From contig NZ_AP019860.1 of the NCBI RefSeq assembly GCF_009002475.1, forward strand, positions 4,650,001 through 4,714,000: 64,000 bases of DNA. The letters run 5' to 3'. Position 1 is the stretch's first letter. Each line of letters begins with the position of its first letter. This document shows positions 45,846 to 54,874 of this stretch, piece by piece. The translations under genes were made by a program, and so were the position numbers. Under the pieces are notes generated by a model, which did not search any database, was not told where the DNA came from, and saw only the letters and a list, made by a program, of their open reading frames with translations. The stretch comes from Candidatus Uabimicrobium amorphum. GTDB taxonomy: Bacteria > Planctomycetota > Uabimicrobiia > Uabimicrobiales > Uabimicrobiaceae.

Positions 45846-46920
45846 AACCGTATTGTTTATATTTACATCGCCAGCACTAGGTGGAGCGACGCGCAGTACG
45901 ATAAATATAATTCAGGAACTACAAAAATACGGATATATTCCCAAAATAATTTTTCCCAAAGAGGGGCCTGCAACGAGTATGATCGTTGACATGGGTTTTA
46001 CATACGACATTGCAAATTTGCGGCAAGTAAGTTGGCAAAATCCACTGAGGACACTCAAAGTTTTGTGGTTTTGGATTTGCTATTTGCGAAAAAATGACAT
46101 TCGTCTTGTTCATACTCAGGATCTGTTCAATACACGCAATATTATGTACCCCACTTTTTTTACAAGAACGCCTGTTATTTGTCATATTCGTTTTCCCATG
46201 GAACCGCAAAACTGGTTTTTTCGAAGACTTCCTAAGCCGCACACGTTTATTTTTAACAGCAATGCTTTGCAGCAACAAATGCAAACTTTATTGTCAAAAT
46301 GTCCTTCCGCAAAATCACATGTTATTTATAATTCTGTTGATGAAGAGTCATTTGTTCCCAAGCAAGTAGATAATGTAAAACTTCGCGTGGCCATAATTGC
46401 AAACTTTCATAAAGTAAAGGGACACGAGGATTTTTTTGATATGGCAGCAATTGTTTTGGCCAAATATGAACAGGTTGTCTTTGATGTAATTGGTGATGAT
46501 ACTACAGGTGGTACACGAATGGAAGAGTTGAAGTTATATAGTCAAAAAATATCCGACAATGTGTACTTCCATGGTTCTATTAAGAATGTATCTGAAGTAG
46601 TTCGTGATGTGGATATTGTCGTTTGTTCTTCCCATGAGGAACCTTTTGGACGGTGTTTAATTGAAGGTATGGCTTGCGAAAAGCCTATTGTAGCCACACG
46701 TGTAGGAGGAATACCCGAAGTCGTGTGTGACGATTCTTCTATTCTAGTCCCTGCGAAATCACCTAATAAATTAGCTGCGGCCGTTTTGAAGTTACTCCAA
46801 GATAAAAAATTGCGTTTGCATATGGGACGTTGTGGACGGCAAAGGGTTTTGAAAATGTTTACCAATAAAGTATATGTGGAAAATATTGTTGGTGTGTATA
46901 AAGGTATTTTGGAAAAATAA
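45835..46920 (+). CDS. Glycosyltransferase family 4 protein
   Basis: The enzyme has 361 residues. The N-terminal glycine-rich loop (ALGGATRSTINIIQEL) and the C-terminal domain (VAIIANFHKVKGHEDFFDMA, VDIVVCSSHEEPFGRCLIEG, CEKPIVATRVGGIPEVV) show a standard GT4 retaining transferase with an intact E-x7-E motif. Its stop codon overlaps the next start by 1 bp (TAATG), and its start lies inside the flippase gene, so translation of the three is coupled. It adds a sugar to the lipid-linked repeat unit; specificity is unknown. Confidence 0.93.
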   Translation: MANKTVLFIFTSPALGGATRSTINIIQELQKYGYIPKIIFPKEGPATSMIVDMGFTYDIANLRQVSWQNPLRTLKVLWFWICYLRKNDIRLVHTQDLFNTRNIMYPTFFTRTPVICHIRFPMEPQNWFFRRLPKPHTFIFNSNALQQQMQTLLSKCPSAKSHVIYNSVDEESFVPKQVDNVKLRVAIIANFHKVKGHEDFFDMAAIVLAKYEQVVFDVIGDDTTGGTRMEELKLYSQKISDNVYFHGSIKNVSEVVRDVDIVVCSSHEEPFGRCLIEGMACEKPIVATRVGGIPEVVCDDSSILVPAKSPNKLAAAVLKLLQDKKLRLHMGRCGRQRVLKMFTNKVYVENIVGVYKGILEK

Positions 46921-47945
46921 TGATCAAAACATGTGTTAAAAATCTGTTACTTTTTGTGTTTCGCAAGGTATTGGATTCTCACGAAGGGAAAAAAATTCTC
47001 TTTGAAGCCATCAACGGTTCTTCGCAATTGCCTTCAGAATATAAAAAAATTGACTACGATGAGTTTCCTTGTCCTTATATTCAAAAAGCGGCAATGGATG
47101 AAAAAAAAGTGATTTTCATTACCGGACGTTTTCGTAGTGGTTCTACTTTAGTGTGGAATTTATTTCGGCATAACACATCTTGTACGGCTTATTATGAGCC
47201 ATTTAACGAAAGAAGGTGGTTTTGTAAAAAAACAAGAGGTGAAAAAATGGATCTATCGCATCGTAAAGTAACAGACTATTGGAGCGAATATGATCCACAC
47301 CGCAAACTTAGTTTATTTTATCAAGAGAGTTGGATACGCGATCATTTATACATGGATTCCAAGTTTTGGGATGAAAATATGTATTTTTATATAAAGTATC
47401 TTATAGACAATACCGATAATATACCTGTATTGCAATTTAATAGAATTGATTTTCGTTTGCCATGGATACGTCACAATTTTCCTCAGGCGAAAATTATACA
47501 TGTATATCGTCATCCTCGGGAACAGTGGTGTTCTACTCTTGTCAATATAAGCAAATTTTCTTATCGGGAAAGTTTTGAAACATTTGATGATAACGACCAT
47601 TTTTATTTGATGAACTGGAAAAATGATTTACAAAATCACTTCTGTTTTTTAAGGGATGCGCGAAATCCATATCAAGTATTTTATTATTTATGGCGATTAT
47701 CATATTTTTTTGGCGCTCACTATAGTGATGTTTCTGTATCTCTTGAAGATTTAATTGAGGCCCCGGAGAGAAATCTTGCGACCATAATGCAGTACACCCC
47801 TAATCACAACATACAAAACCTGAAAGAACTAATTGTTGCAAACAAAAAACAGCAGCATCTTCATTATGCTCCGGTTGAGTGGTTTGAAGAGCAAGAACAA
47901 TTATGTGAAAAGGTTTTAAAACGTTTTTTTACTAAAAGTATATAA
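46920..47945 (+). CDS. Sulfotransferase family protein in the polysaccharide operon
   Basis: The enzyme has 341 residues. The PAPS-binding P-loop ITGRFRSGSTLVWNL and the 3'-phosphate motif AKIIHVYRHPREQWCS are clear. There is no signal peptide. It is translationally coupled to the preceding glycosyltransferase (1-bp overlap). It probably sulfates a sugar of the exopolysaccharide on the cytoplasmic side. It is a separate subfamily from the sulfotransferase at 16475 by length and motif wording. Confidence 0.85.
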   Translation: MIKTCVKNLLLFVFRKVLDSHEGKKILFEAINGSSQLPSEYKKIDYDEFPCPYIQKAAMDEKKVIFITGRFRSGSTLVWNLFRHNTSCTAYYEPFNERRWFCKKTRGEKMDLSHRKVTDYWSEYDPHRKLSLFYQESWIRDHLYMDSKFWDENMYFYIKYLIDNTDNIPVLQFNRIDFRLPWIRHNFPQAKIIHVYRHPREQWCSTLVNISKFSYRESFETFDDNDHFYLMNWKNDLQNHFCFLRDARNPYQVFYYLWRLSYFFGAHYSDVSVSLEDLIEAPERNLATIMQYTPNHNIQNLKELIVANKKQQHLHYAPVEWFEEQEQLCEKVLKRFFTKSI

Positions 47946-48015
47946 AAGTGGCCTGTTAGAAATACTTTTGGCTTATAGTGTAAACAATTCGAGGTTAAGT
48001 TATCTGGAATAATAC

Positions 48016-49293
48016 ATGACGACTTCACATGAAAATTTTTTTAACAATAGAATATGTTTTGTACTCTCGGTATTGTATGCCTTGTTTGTTGTATATATAA
48101 CAATTATCCCTTTTGACTTTACGTTTTCTTGGTCATATATAAAATGGCGCTTACGATCACAGCTGCATATACCCTTTATATATAACAATGGCTCATATGC
48201 CTCTTTGAAAGACACCATACAGAATATAGTGTTCTTCATTCCTTTTGGATTTTTTGCGCTGTGGTCATGTACAAAACTTCGACGTAGAAATATTTTTTAC
48301 GTTGTTGTCAGTGGTTTGATGCTGAGTTTATTTGTTGAAATTTTACAGCTTTTTGTACGACATCGTTACTCTTCGATCAATGATCTTATCACCAATACTT
48401 TCGGAACTTTAGTTGGGTCTGTGTGTGCGTATTTTTTGTATAGTAAAATACAAGTACTTGGAAAAATATTTTACGAAAAATGTAAATCACCGCAACTTAT
48501 CTTTTTGTTGATGAGTTCCTTGCTTCTCGTGGTAATTAGTATTTCACCTTTTGACGTTTCTTTTTCATTTACACATTTCAAAAATAAATTACGTTCTTGC
48601 ACAAAGCACTTTTTTTCCATAAATGCTTTTGATTTAGAACTAATGCAATTTATGTACTACAGCATTTGGATTTGTGCTTTCAATTTGTATTTGCAAGAAA
48701 AGAACAAATATCATGGCGCTGTTTCTATGTTTTTCGGCTGTATCGTAGCGACTTGCTTGGAATTTTCACAGTTACTTATTTTGTCGCGTATGCCGCAGTT
48801 CCAAGATCTTGTTGTTGCCTTTGTTGCTATCGTTTTTGGAACTTTGATCACTAAGTACATAAAACGCTGTACACCAATAGTTATTTCTATTCTAATTGCT
48901 TTTGCGACTTACAATTCATTTATCTGTCATACTCTTTCTCCTTTCGTGTTTGCTGATCAATGGAGAACTTTTAATTGGTTACCTTTTATTGCACAATATG
49001 AGATAAGTACTATGGTGGTGTGGAGCCATTTTTTAGACAATGCTTGTATGTTTCTCGCCTTAGGATTTGCACACTCCTATGCAAAAAGGTCGTTGATTCT
49101 ACCGTACTTGTTTATTGCACTGTTTGCGTTTTCTCTGGAGTTTTGCCAAGGTTTTATTGTTGACCGTTACCCTGATATAACAGATATTATGGGGGTTGTT
49201 TGTGGATATATGGTGGGAAGATTTGTGGGAACCAAGGTAAGTAGTTTTGTTATCGAAAACAGTTCATTGCCAGATTTGTGGGAACAAAAGTAA
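48016..49293 (+). CDS. VanZ-like membrane protein with three repeated units
   Basis: The protein has 425 residues and about ten or more helices. The VanZ core recurs three times: VEILQLFVRHRY (from 107), LEFSQLLILSRM (248) and LEFCQGFIVDRY (374), each followed four to five residues later by D and a Gly-containing helix. Each unit is preceded by PFD/PFV (32, 178, 309). VanZ proteins affect teicoplanin resistance in Gram-positives, and VanZ-like proteins occur in exosortase loci; the molecular role is unknown. It is last gene of the plus-strand polysaccharide operon. Confidence 0.85.
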   Translation: MTTSHENFFNNRICFVLSVLYALFVVYITIIPFDFTFSWSYIKWRLRSQLHIPFIYNNGSYASLKDTIQNIVFFIPFGFFALWSCTKLRRRNIFYVVVSGLMLSLFVEILQLFVRHRYSSINDLITNTFGTLVGSVCAYFLYSKIQVLGKIFYEKCKSPQLIFLLMSSLLLVVISISPFDVSFSFTHFKNKLRSCTKHFFSINAFDLELMQFMYYSIWICAFNLYLQEKNKYHGAVSMFFGCIVATCLEFSQLLILSRMPQFQDLVVAFVAIVFGTLITKYIKRCTPIVISILIAFATYNSFICHTLSPFVFADQWRTFNWLPFIAQYEISTMVVWSHFLDNACMFLALGFAHSYAKRSLILPYLFIALFAFSLEFCQGFIVDRYPDITDIMGVVCGYMVGRFVGTKVSSFVIENSSLPDLWEQK

Positions 49294-49343
49294 ACGGTTT
49301 TTTCATCGAGAGCGTTGCCAATATCGTCAAAAAATAAAGATAA

Positions 49344-50039
49344 TTATTGTTTTTTCCAGACACCAATGAGAGACTTTCCCATCGTATAAAAGATAATCGC
49401 ATCGAAAATTTTTGATATAGGAAGCATTGTTTTATCCCAAAAACGAATTTGATCACTTGTTGGATAGAGTTGCTTGAGGATAAACTTATTGGCTATAGAG
49501 GCAAACATTCCCACCGAGTCGAGGTAGAACAAGCTAGTTTCTTTTAAAGATGTCGGCATTATAGAGCGTAACATTTTTTTATTATATCGACGAAAGTGAC
49601 CGATTTCTTTATCAAAGGGACTAAATAACCATTGATGTGCAGGGACTAAAATAATGAGTTTTCCCTGCGGCTTAAGGCGTTGCGTTGCTCGTAAAATCTC
49701 ATCTCTGTCATTGGCAATATGCTCAATGACATCAATATACATGATCGTATCAAACGTCGCATTTTGTGGTAAATCATCAATAGTTCCCGCAATTACACTA
49801 CAAGAATGGATATTATCTTTGACGCGTAACTCAATTTGTTCCGCCATGTATTCGTCTGGCTCTAAACAAGTCCAGGATTCTTGTGTTTGATCGCAGAGTA
49901 CTGTGGTTGTCCCTCCAATACCAGCACCTACTTCCAATACATGCCCTTTTATATGCGGTCGAAGATATTTTGCATAGTACTGCTTCCAATTGGTCGCTTT
50001 TGCAAATAATTCCAGTTCATTACCAATATATGTTGACAT
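49344..50039 (-). CDS. Class I SAM-dependent methyltransferase
   Basis: The protein has 231 residues and no signal peptide. The SAM-binding motifs are VLEVGAGIGGTT (motif I), CLEPD (acidic end of strand 2), FDTIMYIDVIEHI and LKPQGKLIILVPAH. IGHFRRYNKKML is shared with methyltransferases found in glycan clusters. It lies 7 bp after a GT2 gene in the export operon. It may methylate a sugar or lipid carrier; the acceptor is unknown. Confidence 0.9.
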   Translation of the reverse strand: MSTYIGNELELFAKATNWKQYYAKYLRPHIKGHVLEVGAGIGGTTTVLCDQTQESWTCLEPDEYMAEQIELRVKDNIHSCSVIAGTIDDLPQNATFDTIMYIDVIEHIANDRDEILRATQRLKPQGKLIILVPAHQWLFSPFDKEIGHFRRYNKKMLRSIMPTSLKETSLFYLDSVGMFASIANKFILKQLYPTSDQIRFWDKTMLPISKIFDAIIFYTMGKSLIGVWKKQ

Positions 50040-50046
50040 GTGAGCC

Positions 50047-50979
50047 CTAACTAATTTTTATGTAGTTTTTGTAGTGCAATGCAGGAATAAATAAACGTTG
50101 TGTGCGGTAGTGTAGAACAGTCATTGCCAGATGTAGCATGACGAAAAAAGCTTGGAGAATAATCAGTATAAGACCTAGCATTGTGTACGTTGCCCAACCA
50201 GGAATTGCAAGGTTGGTAAAGAGTCGCAACGAAACAACTGTAATAGAACTAATAATCGAAATGGCAATTAAGATTCCAAGTAAAATGAGTAGACGTACGA
50301 CCACCACTTCTAAGTATACGGTATACGAACTAATTCCATGTATCACTAGTGCCACAAAGTTCATCTTGGATGTTCCACTCAGTCGTTTGCCGCGATCAAG
50401 TGGAATAGCGGTATACGGCAGCTTGGAACGTATTACCCCTCCCGAGAAGTGATTCCAAATTTCTGATACATGGGCCAGTACTTTCAGACTTTTGTATGGA
50501 ATAATGCAGTAGTTTCCAAAAGATATTTCCTTGCCGACAAGCAGTAGAAATGAGTACTTGTATATATGATAGAAAAAACGAAATGTCAAACTTTCTTGGC
50601 GTTTATTTCTCTTGGCAAAAACAATTTTGTTTTCTGTTTTGAACTTCTCTATTAGTTTTGGTAAATCTTGTGGTCGGTCTTCTCCGTCAGCATCCATAAC
50701 GATGACCGCATCACACTCTTCATGTTCTGTGATATAGGAAATTCCTATACTAATCGCTTTTTGGTGTCCCATATTACGTGTTAGGTGCACCACTTCAAAA
50801 TGATTGAATTGGGCAAATGTTTCTTGTGGAAAGTCAATAGTCGAGCAGTCGTTGATTGCAAAGATACGAAAATCGGTATCTTGTGCAAGTTCACGATGAA
50901 TGTTGCCCACCAGAATTTTTAGACAATCCCAGTCGTTAAATACAGGAATGATGATATTTATTTTTAATCGTTTGTCCAT
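50047..50979 (-). CDS. Membrane glycosyltransferase family 2 (DPM/GtrB-like)
   Basis: The enzyme has 310 residues. A GT-A domain (INIIIPVFNDWDCL, FAINDCS, VIVMDADGEDRPQDL with the metal-binding DAD) is followed by two C-terminal helices (about 230-295). This is the layout of polyprenyl-phosphate sugar transferases that load a sugar on undecaprenyl phosphate. It lies 30 bp after the chain-length/kinase gene and 7 bp before the methyltransferase. Sugar unknown. Confidence 0.92.
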   Translation of the reverse strand: MDKRLKINIIIPVFNDWDCLKILVGNIHRELAQDTDFRIFAINDCSTIDFPQETFAQFNHFEVVHLTRNMGHQKAISIGISYITEHEECDAVIVMDADGEDRPQDLPKLIEKFKTENKIVFAKRNKRQESLTFRFFYHIYKYSFLLLVGKEISFGNYCIIPYKSLKVLAHVSEIWNHFSGGVIRSKLPYTAIPLDRGKRLSGTSKMNFVALVIHGISSYTVYLEVVVVRLLILLGILIAISIISSITVVSLRLFTNLAIPGWATYTMLGLILIILQAFFVMLHLAMTVLHYRTQRLFIPALHYKNYIKIS

Positions 50980-51009
50980 TTCATGCTACCACATATTGAA
51001 AGTAAAAAT

Positions 51010-53676
51010 CTAGATGATTTTTTCGTCCAGAATTCCATTAAAGATGATACCATTGACATGCTTTTTCCCTATTTTTTCTACCGAATCGTAAAAAAGATTA
51101 CGCGAAGTTTGATGGGCGTTTGCCACAATAAACGTCTTGTTAACAAGTGAAATAAGGGCAGAGATATCTGTACTTGAGAATATCGCAGGGCCGTCGAGTA
51201 TCAGTAAATGATCAGGATATTTCGCTTCCAACTCTTTGATGACGCGCTGCATGGCTTTTGAAGATAAAAGCTCTGATGGATTTAAGTGACTTTCCCCCGC
51301 AGGAATAACTTTTAATCGTGGAAATTGCGTCTCTTTTAATACATCGGAGAGGTTCATCTCCCCACTGAGAACATTAGCAAGGCCTGGTTGCTTTTCGGGA
51401 AATAGTGCATGTAGTGGGTTGTGAAAGTTGCACTCGATCCATATGGCGTTATTCACCATTCCTGTTGCAATCGCTCCGGCAATATTTAGGGAAATCGAGG
51501 TTTTCCCTTCGTTTTCTTTGACACTTGTAAACAAAACTTTGTGGTTTTCATCTTCGTGGCGTGGAAAAATTTGGAAACGTATTTTACGAAATATATTGGC
51601 GATATATGAACTCGGTGCAAAGAAAGTGGTCATATTTTCGATAGGTTGCAACTCAACGTTGTTGAAGTTTTCCACATCGCGAAGATCTTCTTCCAAGATA
51701 GTTAGAACGCGATATGTTTGATTGCGGATCACGATTTGTTTATTCATGTGAATTTTGTTGATTTGTACGGGAAGATCCTGTTCATGGAGCGTTTGCTGCA
51801 ATTTTTGGTATTGACGTGGAGTATAATCCTTGTCGTTGGAGATCGAAATAGGCGCCAAGAGTTTTTGTTGTCTTTGTGTTAACTTCTTCGGTTTTCTTAA
51901 TTCTTTTTTGGAAACAATTTTTGATTCGCTCAAATTGACCACCCGCATATCTTCCATACGTAACGCAAAACGAGGAACGGACATTAGCGTCATTTTTTTT
52001 GTTACTTTTTCTACAGATCCAGAATCTTCTACCCTTGGAAATACTATTTCGCGCGCCACAACTAACACGACGGCGAGTCCTATTCCCGCCATCGCTGCCG
52101 CGATAGTAAACAGTAAGGCTTTCGTAGATCTCGGGATACCAGGAAGATACGCTGGATCTAAGATGACAAATTCTCCACCTTTTTTATCTTGCTCTAATTC
52201 TTTCAATCGATAAGCGCGTTGAGAGTCTTTTAGCAAAATGGCGTTCTGCTTTAACAAATCTTTGTGACGCCTTGTTAGAATGGATAACTTACGTTCATGG
52301 GTAGGAGTGTCTTCTATGCGTTTTTCTATTTCTACTAAGCTTTTATAGTACTTGCGTTGTTGTTTTTGAATATAGTTTGCTTGGTTTTTTAATTCATAGA
52401 GTTGCTTTACCATTTGTAGTAGTTCTGGAAAATACTGTAGGTCTTTCGAGGCTTTGCCAAAGATAATCTTTTCTTTTTGCTCTATTTTTTTGATTAGGTT
52501 ATTCCATTTTTTTTTGTACTTTTGGGGCTTTTTTGTGTTCTCTAATTTTAAACGCAAACTATAAAGTTCATTTTGTAGTGTATTGTATATGACGTGTTGT
52601 TTTTTGTAATTTTCAAGTAGTTTGATTTGTTTGGTAAACTCTTTACGTTTTTCAGGTGGGTATACATATACATCCTCGCGGTCTTTTTCCACAGACTGCA
52701 TTGTTTTGGTGTCTTCTATTTTTTTTTCAAGTGACGCGACTAAGGTCCTTTGTTTTACAACGCCAGGGTACTTTTCTGTGAAATCGTCGAGAAGTCTCTC
52801 CAGATTTTGCTTTGCGGCATCTAAATTTTTGCGTAATTGGGCGAGTTTCTGTTGTTGTTCTTTACGTTGTTCTTCGGAGAGTAAGGCAACAGGATCAACG
52901 CTATCGTCGGTTTTTTTCTGATCTTTCATCTCCGTCAATTTCGCAACCAAAAATTCCAAACGAGCGGTAAAATTGTTGGCAACGATATTTTTCTCTTTGG
53001 AGTTCTTTAAGAGTACTTGTGAATTTGTGTCTAAAAGTTTGCTATAGTTATTTCGGGCGCTGAAGTTTGTCGCTAAGTATTGTGGAAGTGCTGTTAAATT
53101 TCGTTGCTTGTATTCCGCAATCTCTGCTTCGACATTTTGTATTTTTCTTTGTAGTTCATCGACTTTTTGTTGTAAAAATTGGTAGGCAGCGTATATATTT
53201 TGTTTGTGTTCTATATTTTCCTCAATAAAAAGTGAGGCAATTTCATCAACCACTTTCATCACTTTTCGCGGTTCATCTTTACCACTGTAAGAAATTTTAA
53301 AGACACTGGCATATATTTTTAGTCGTATACTGCCGCGCATTTGATAAATGACATTTTCGATAGGTTGCTGCTCAAGATCTTCGATATACAATTCAAATTT
53401 TTTAATAATGCGTTTTAATTCTGTACGACTGAGGACCTTATCTTGGATGTTGGCGATGCGTTGACGTATACTATCGTCAATGGTTGCTTTCGTCTGTTGA
53501 GACGCTAGCCCCTGCGATTTAACCAGTATAGTGACATCTGATTTGTAAGAGTTTGCAATAAAGGAACTTGCTATATAACCAAAGGGAGCTATGAGGATGG
53601 GGAACAAAATGAACATCCACCAATTTCGCAGTATAAGGCGCAAGATGTGTTTTGGACTAATATATAAATCTATCAT
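51010..53676 (-). CDS. Wzz-type chain-length regulator fused to a degenerate BY-kinase domain
   Basis: The protein has 888 residues. The N-terminal Wzz-like region has a first helix at about 17-38, a long periplasmic coiled coil (about 160-480) and a second helix near 515-535. A linker of about 150 residues follows, then a Wzc/CpsD-like ATPase domain. Walker A reads VKENEGKTS (about 715); the Walker A' site reads IWIECNFHNP rather than the usual DxDxR form; Walker B reads LLILDGPA. The C-terminus (NGILDEKII) has no tyrosine cluster. It should set polymer length with the Wza-like gene 8 bp upstream, but autophosphorylation is doubtful. Confidence 0.88.
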   Translation of the reverse strand: MIDLYISPKHILRLILRNWWMFILFPILIAPFGYIASSFIANSYKSDVTILVKSQGLASQQTKATIDDSIRQRIANIQDKVLSRTELKRIIKKFELYIEDLEQQPIENVIYQMRGSIRLKIYASVFKISYSGKDEPRKVMKVVDEIASLFIEENIEHKQNIYAAYQFLQQKVDELQRKIQNVEAEIAEYKQRNLTALPQYLATNFSARNNYSKLLDTNSQVLLKNSKEKNIVANNFTARLEFLVAKLTEMKDQKKTDDSVDPVALLSEEQRKEQQQKLAQLRKNLDAAKQNLERLLDDFTEKYPGVVKQRTLVASLEKKIEDTKTMQSVEKDREDVYVYPPEKRKEFTKQIKLLENYKKQHVIYNTLQNELYSLRLKLENTKKPQKYKKKWNNLIKKIEQKEKIIFGKASKDLQYFPELLQMVKQLYELKNQANYIQKQQRKYYKSLVEIEKRIEDTPTHERKLSILTRRHKDLLKQNAILLKDSQRAYRLKELEQDKKGGEFVILDPAYLPGIPRSTKALLFTIAAAMAGIGLAVVLVVAREIVFPRVEDSGSVEKVTKKMTLMSVPRFALRMEDMRVVNLSESKIVSKKELRKPKKLTQRQQKLLAPISISNDKDYTPRQYQKLQQTLHEQDLPVQINKIHMNKQIVIRNQTYRVLTILEEDLRDVENFNNVELQPIENMTTFFAPSSYIANIFRKIRFQIFPRHEDENHKVLFTSVKENEGKTSISLNIAGAIATGMVNNAIWIECNFHNPLHALFPEKQPGLANVLSGEMNLSDVLKETQFPRLKVIPAGESHLNPSELLSSKAMQRVIKELEAKYPDHLLILDGPAIFSSTDISALISLVNKTFIVANAHQTSRNLFYDSVEKIGKKHVNGIIFNGILDEKII

Positions 53677-53684
53677 GGCTTTAT

Positions 53685-54272
53685 CTAAAAAGGTAGAGCG
53701 GGAACATAGATCATATCCCCCGGTTGCAAATATTTATTTTGTTCAAGGTCTTCTCCCGAAAGATATTTGTTCATATCGAAGACATAACGTGTTTCCTTGC
53801 CTGGAGAACGGCGTATTAAAACGATTCTACTTTTGTCCGCATAAGGCCCTGGTCCGCCTCTTTGGATTAAGGCTTCGAGAATGGTGATGTTTTGGTTGAT
53901 TTTGATGACTCCGGTACTTATTTCACCAAAAAAATACACGCCAAAATTTGGAGAGACCCAAGACACTTCTACAATGGGATTTTGCAAATACTTCTTCAGT
54001 TTTTCTTGCATTTCAATGCGTATTTGCTCAAGAGTTTTTCCCTTGATTTCTACTTCTCCGACAAGAAGCAGTCGTATTTTGCCGCTGGGAGGTACCAACA
54101 CTTGCTGTGAAAATTCTGGTTTTTGCCAGACACTGATGTTGATAACATCACCTGTTTGCACAACAAGATCAGGTACATCGGGAGTTGAATTTACCGGTAT
54201 AACACCTTCTGTTTTGATATTACTACACGCTGCGCATGCAAAAGTCAAGCAAATGAAAAGTAATCGCAGCAT
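53685..54272 (-). CDS. Polysaccharide export lipoprotein (Wza/OPX family)
   Basis: The product has 195 residues. A lipobox (FACAAC, lipid on C16) gives an outer-membrane or periplasmic lipoprotein. The poly-export domain (VVQTGDVINISVWQKPEFS, LLVGEVEIKGKTLEQIR) and a single SLBB-like domain (VYFFGEISTGVIKINQN, ILEALIQRGGPGPYADKS) follow. The short length matches OPX proteins that work with a separate barrel, such as the one at 41954. Its ATG directly follows the stop of the upstream PEP-CTERM gene. Confidence 0.93.
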   Translation of the reverse strand: MLRLLFICLTFACAACSNIKTEGVIPVNSTPDVPDLVVQTGDVINISVWQKPEFSQQVLVPPSGKIRLLLVGEVEIKGKTLEQIRIEMQEKLKKYLQNPIVEVSWVSPNFGVYFFGEISTGVIKINQNITILEALIQRGGPGPYADKSRIVLIRRSPGKETRYVFDMNKYLSGEDLEQNKYLQPGDMIYVPALPF

Positions 54273-54626
54273 TTATTTTTTCCTTCGCCACAGGAATATA
54301 CCCATAAGACCACCAAATAATAATAATAGAGAACTTGGTTCCGGGGTAAACGGCGGAGGTGTTGGTCCACCGAATAAGCTTTGGCGTAAAACCGAAGTAA
54401 AAGATGCAAAAGAGTCTTTGGCAATTTGCGAGTTACCACCAGCCCCGTTTTGTATGGGAACACCGAACAATGCAAATCTTCGATTATTCTCTCTTGTTAT
54501 CAATACTGCAAAGTCTGCACTTTGATTGTTGCGAATACGACGACCGTCTGTATCCCGTACCGATACAATTTCAAGAGCGTGGATATTGCAAATAAGTAAT
54601 ACTATAATGAGTATGTATGTTTTCAT
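54273..54626 (-). CDS. Small PEP-CTERM protein, first gene of the export operon
   Basis: The protein has 117 residues. A signal peptide (MKTYILIIVLLICNIHA) and a PEP-CTERM tail (TPEPSSLLLL from 94, ending WRRKK) enclose only about 75 residues, including VLITRENNRRFALFGVPI and a Pro-rich stretch before the tail. AGGAAA precedes the ATG by 5 nt. The stop codon abuts the start of the Wza-like gene, so it is co-expressed with the export machinery. The tail uses TPEP instead of the VPEP of the other three. It may be a dedicated carrier or assembly component; this is inference. Confidence 0.88.
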   Translation of the reverse strand: MKTYILIIVLLICNIHALEIVSVRDTDGRRIRNNQSADFAVLITRENNRRFALFGVPIQNGAGGNSQIAKDSFASFTSVLRQSLFGGPTPPPFTPEPSSLLLLFGGLMGIFLWRRKK

Positions 54627-54669
54627 TTTGTTTCCTATTTACTAGGTAAGTGTAAAGGTATCCTTACTG

Positions 54670-54685
54670 TAATGATCAATCATTA
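54670..54685. promoter_or_regulatory. Candidate operator overlapping the export-operon -10 box
   Basis: TAATGAT and ATCATTA form perfect 7-nt arms around CA. The dyad covers most of the -10 hexamer and the predicted start site, where a repressor would block initiation. AT-rich chance is possible. Confidence 0.45.
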
Positions 54686-54710
54686 TAACTTAGATTGTGG
54701 ATATAATCAA
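54682..54710 (-). promoter_or_regulatory. Sigma-70-type promoter of the export operon
   Basis: On the minus strand TTGATT (54705-54710), a 17-bp spacer and a perfect TATAAT (54682-54687) lie 56 bp before the small PEP-CTERM start codon. It is the best-formed promoter in the window and should drive five genes down to 49344. Confidence 0.65.
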
Positions 54711-54874
54711 CCTTGCAAAGTAGGCTTTGGTTTTAAGAAGAGGTATATTACCTACAATAGTAATGATAATAATACCTATACATTTAATAGCCTAAGTTAG
54801 TATAACATAACCTATACATTTATAGTGTAATACAACTAAGGCTATTTTACAATTAGCAAATGGAGTTTGAAGTT

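Noticed and set aside
53881..54525. Long open plus-strand frame opposite the export lipoprotein and small PEP-CTERM genes
   Set aside because: It runs antisense across two well-supported genes, has no ribosome site and its translation shows no family features. It is a shadow of the real genes.
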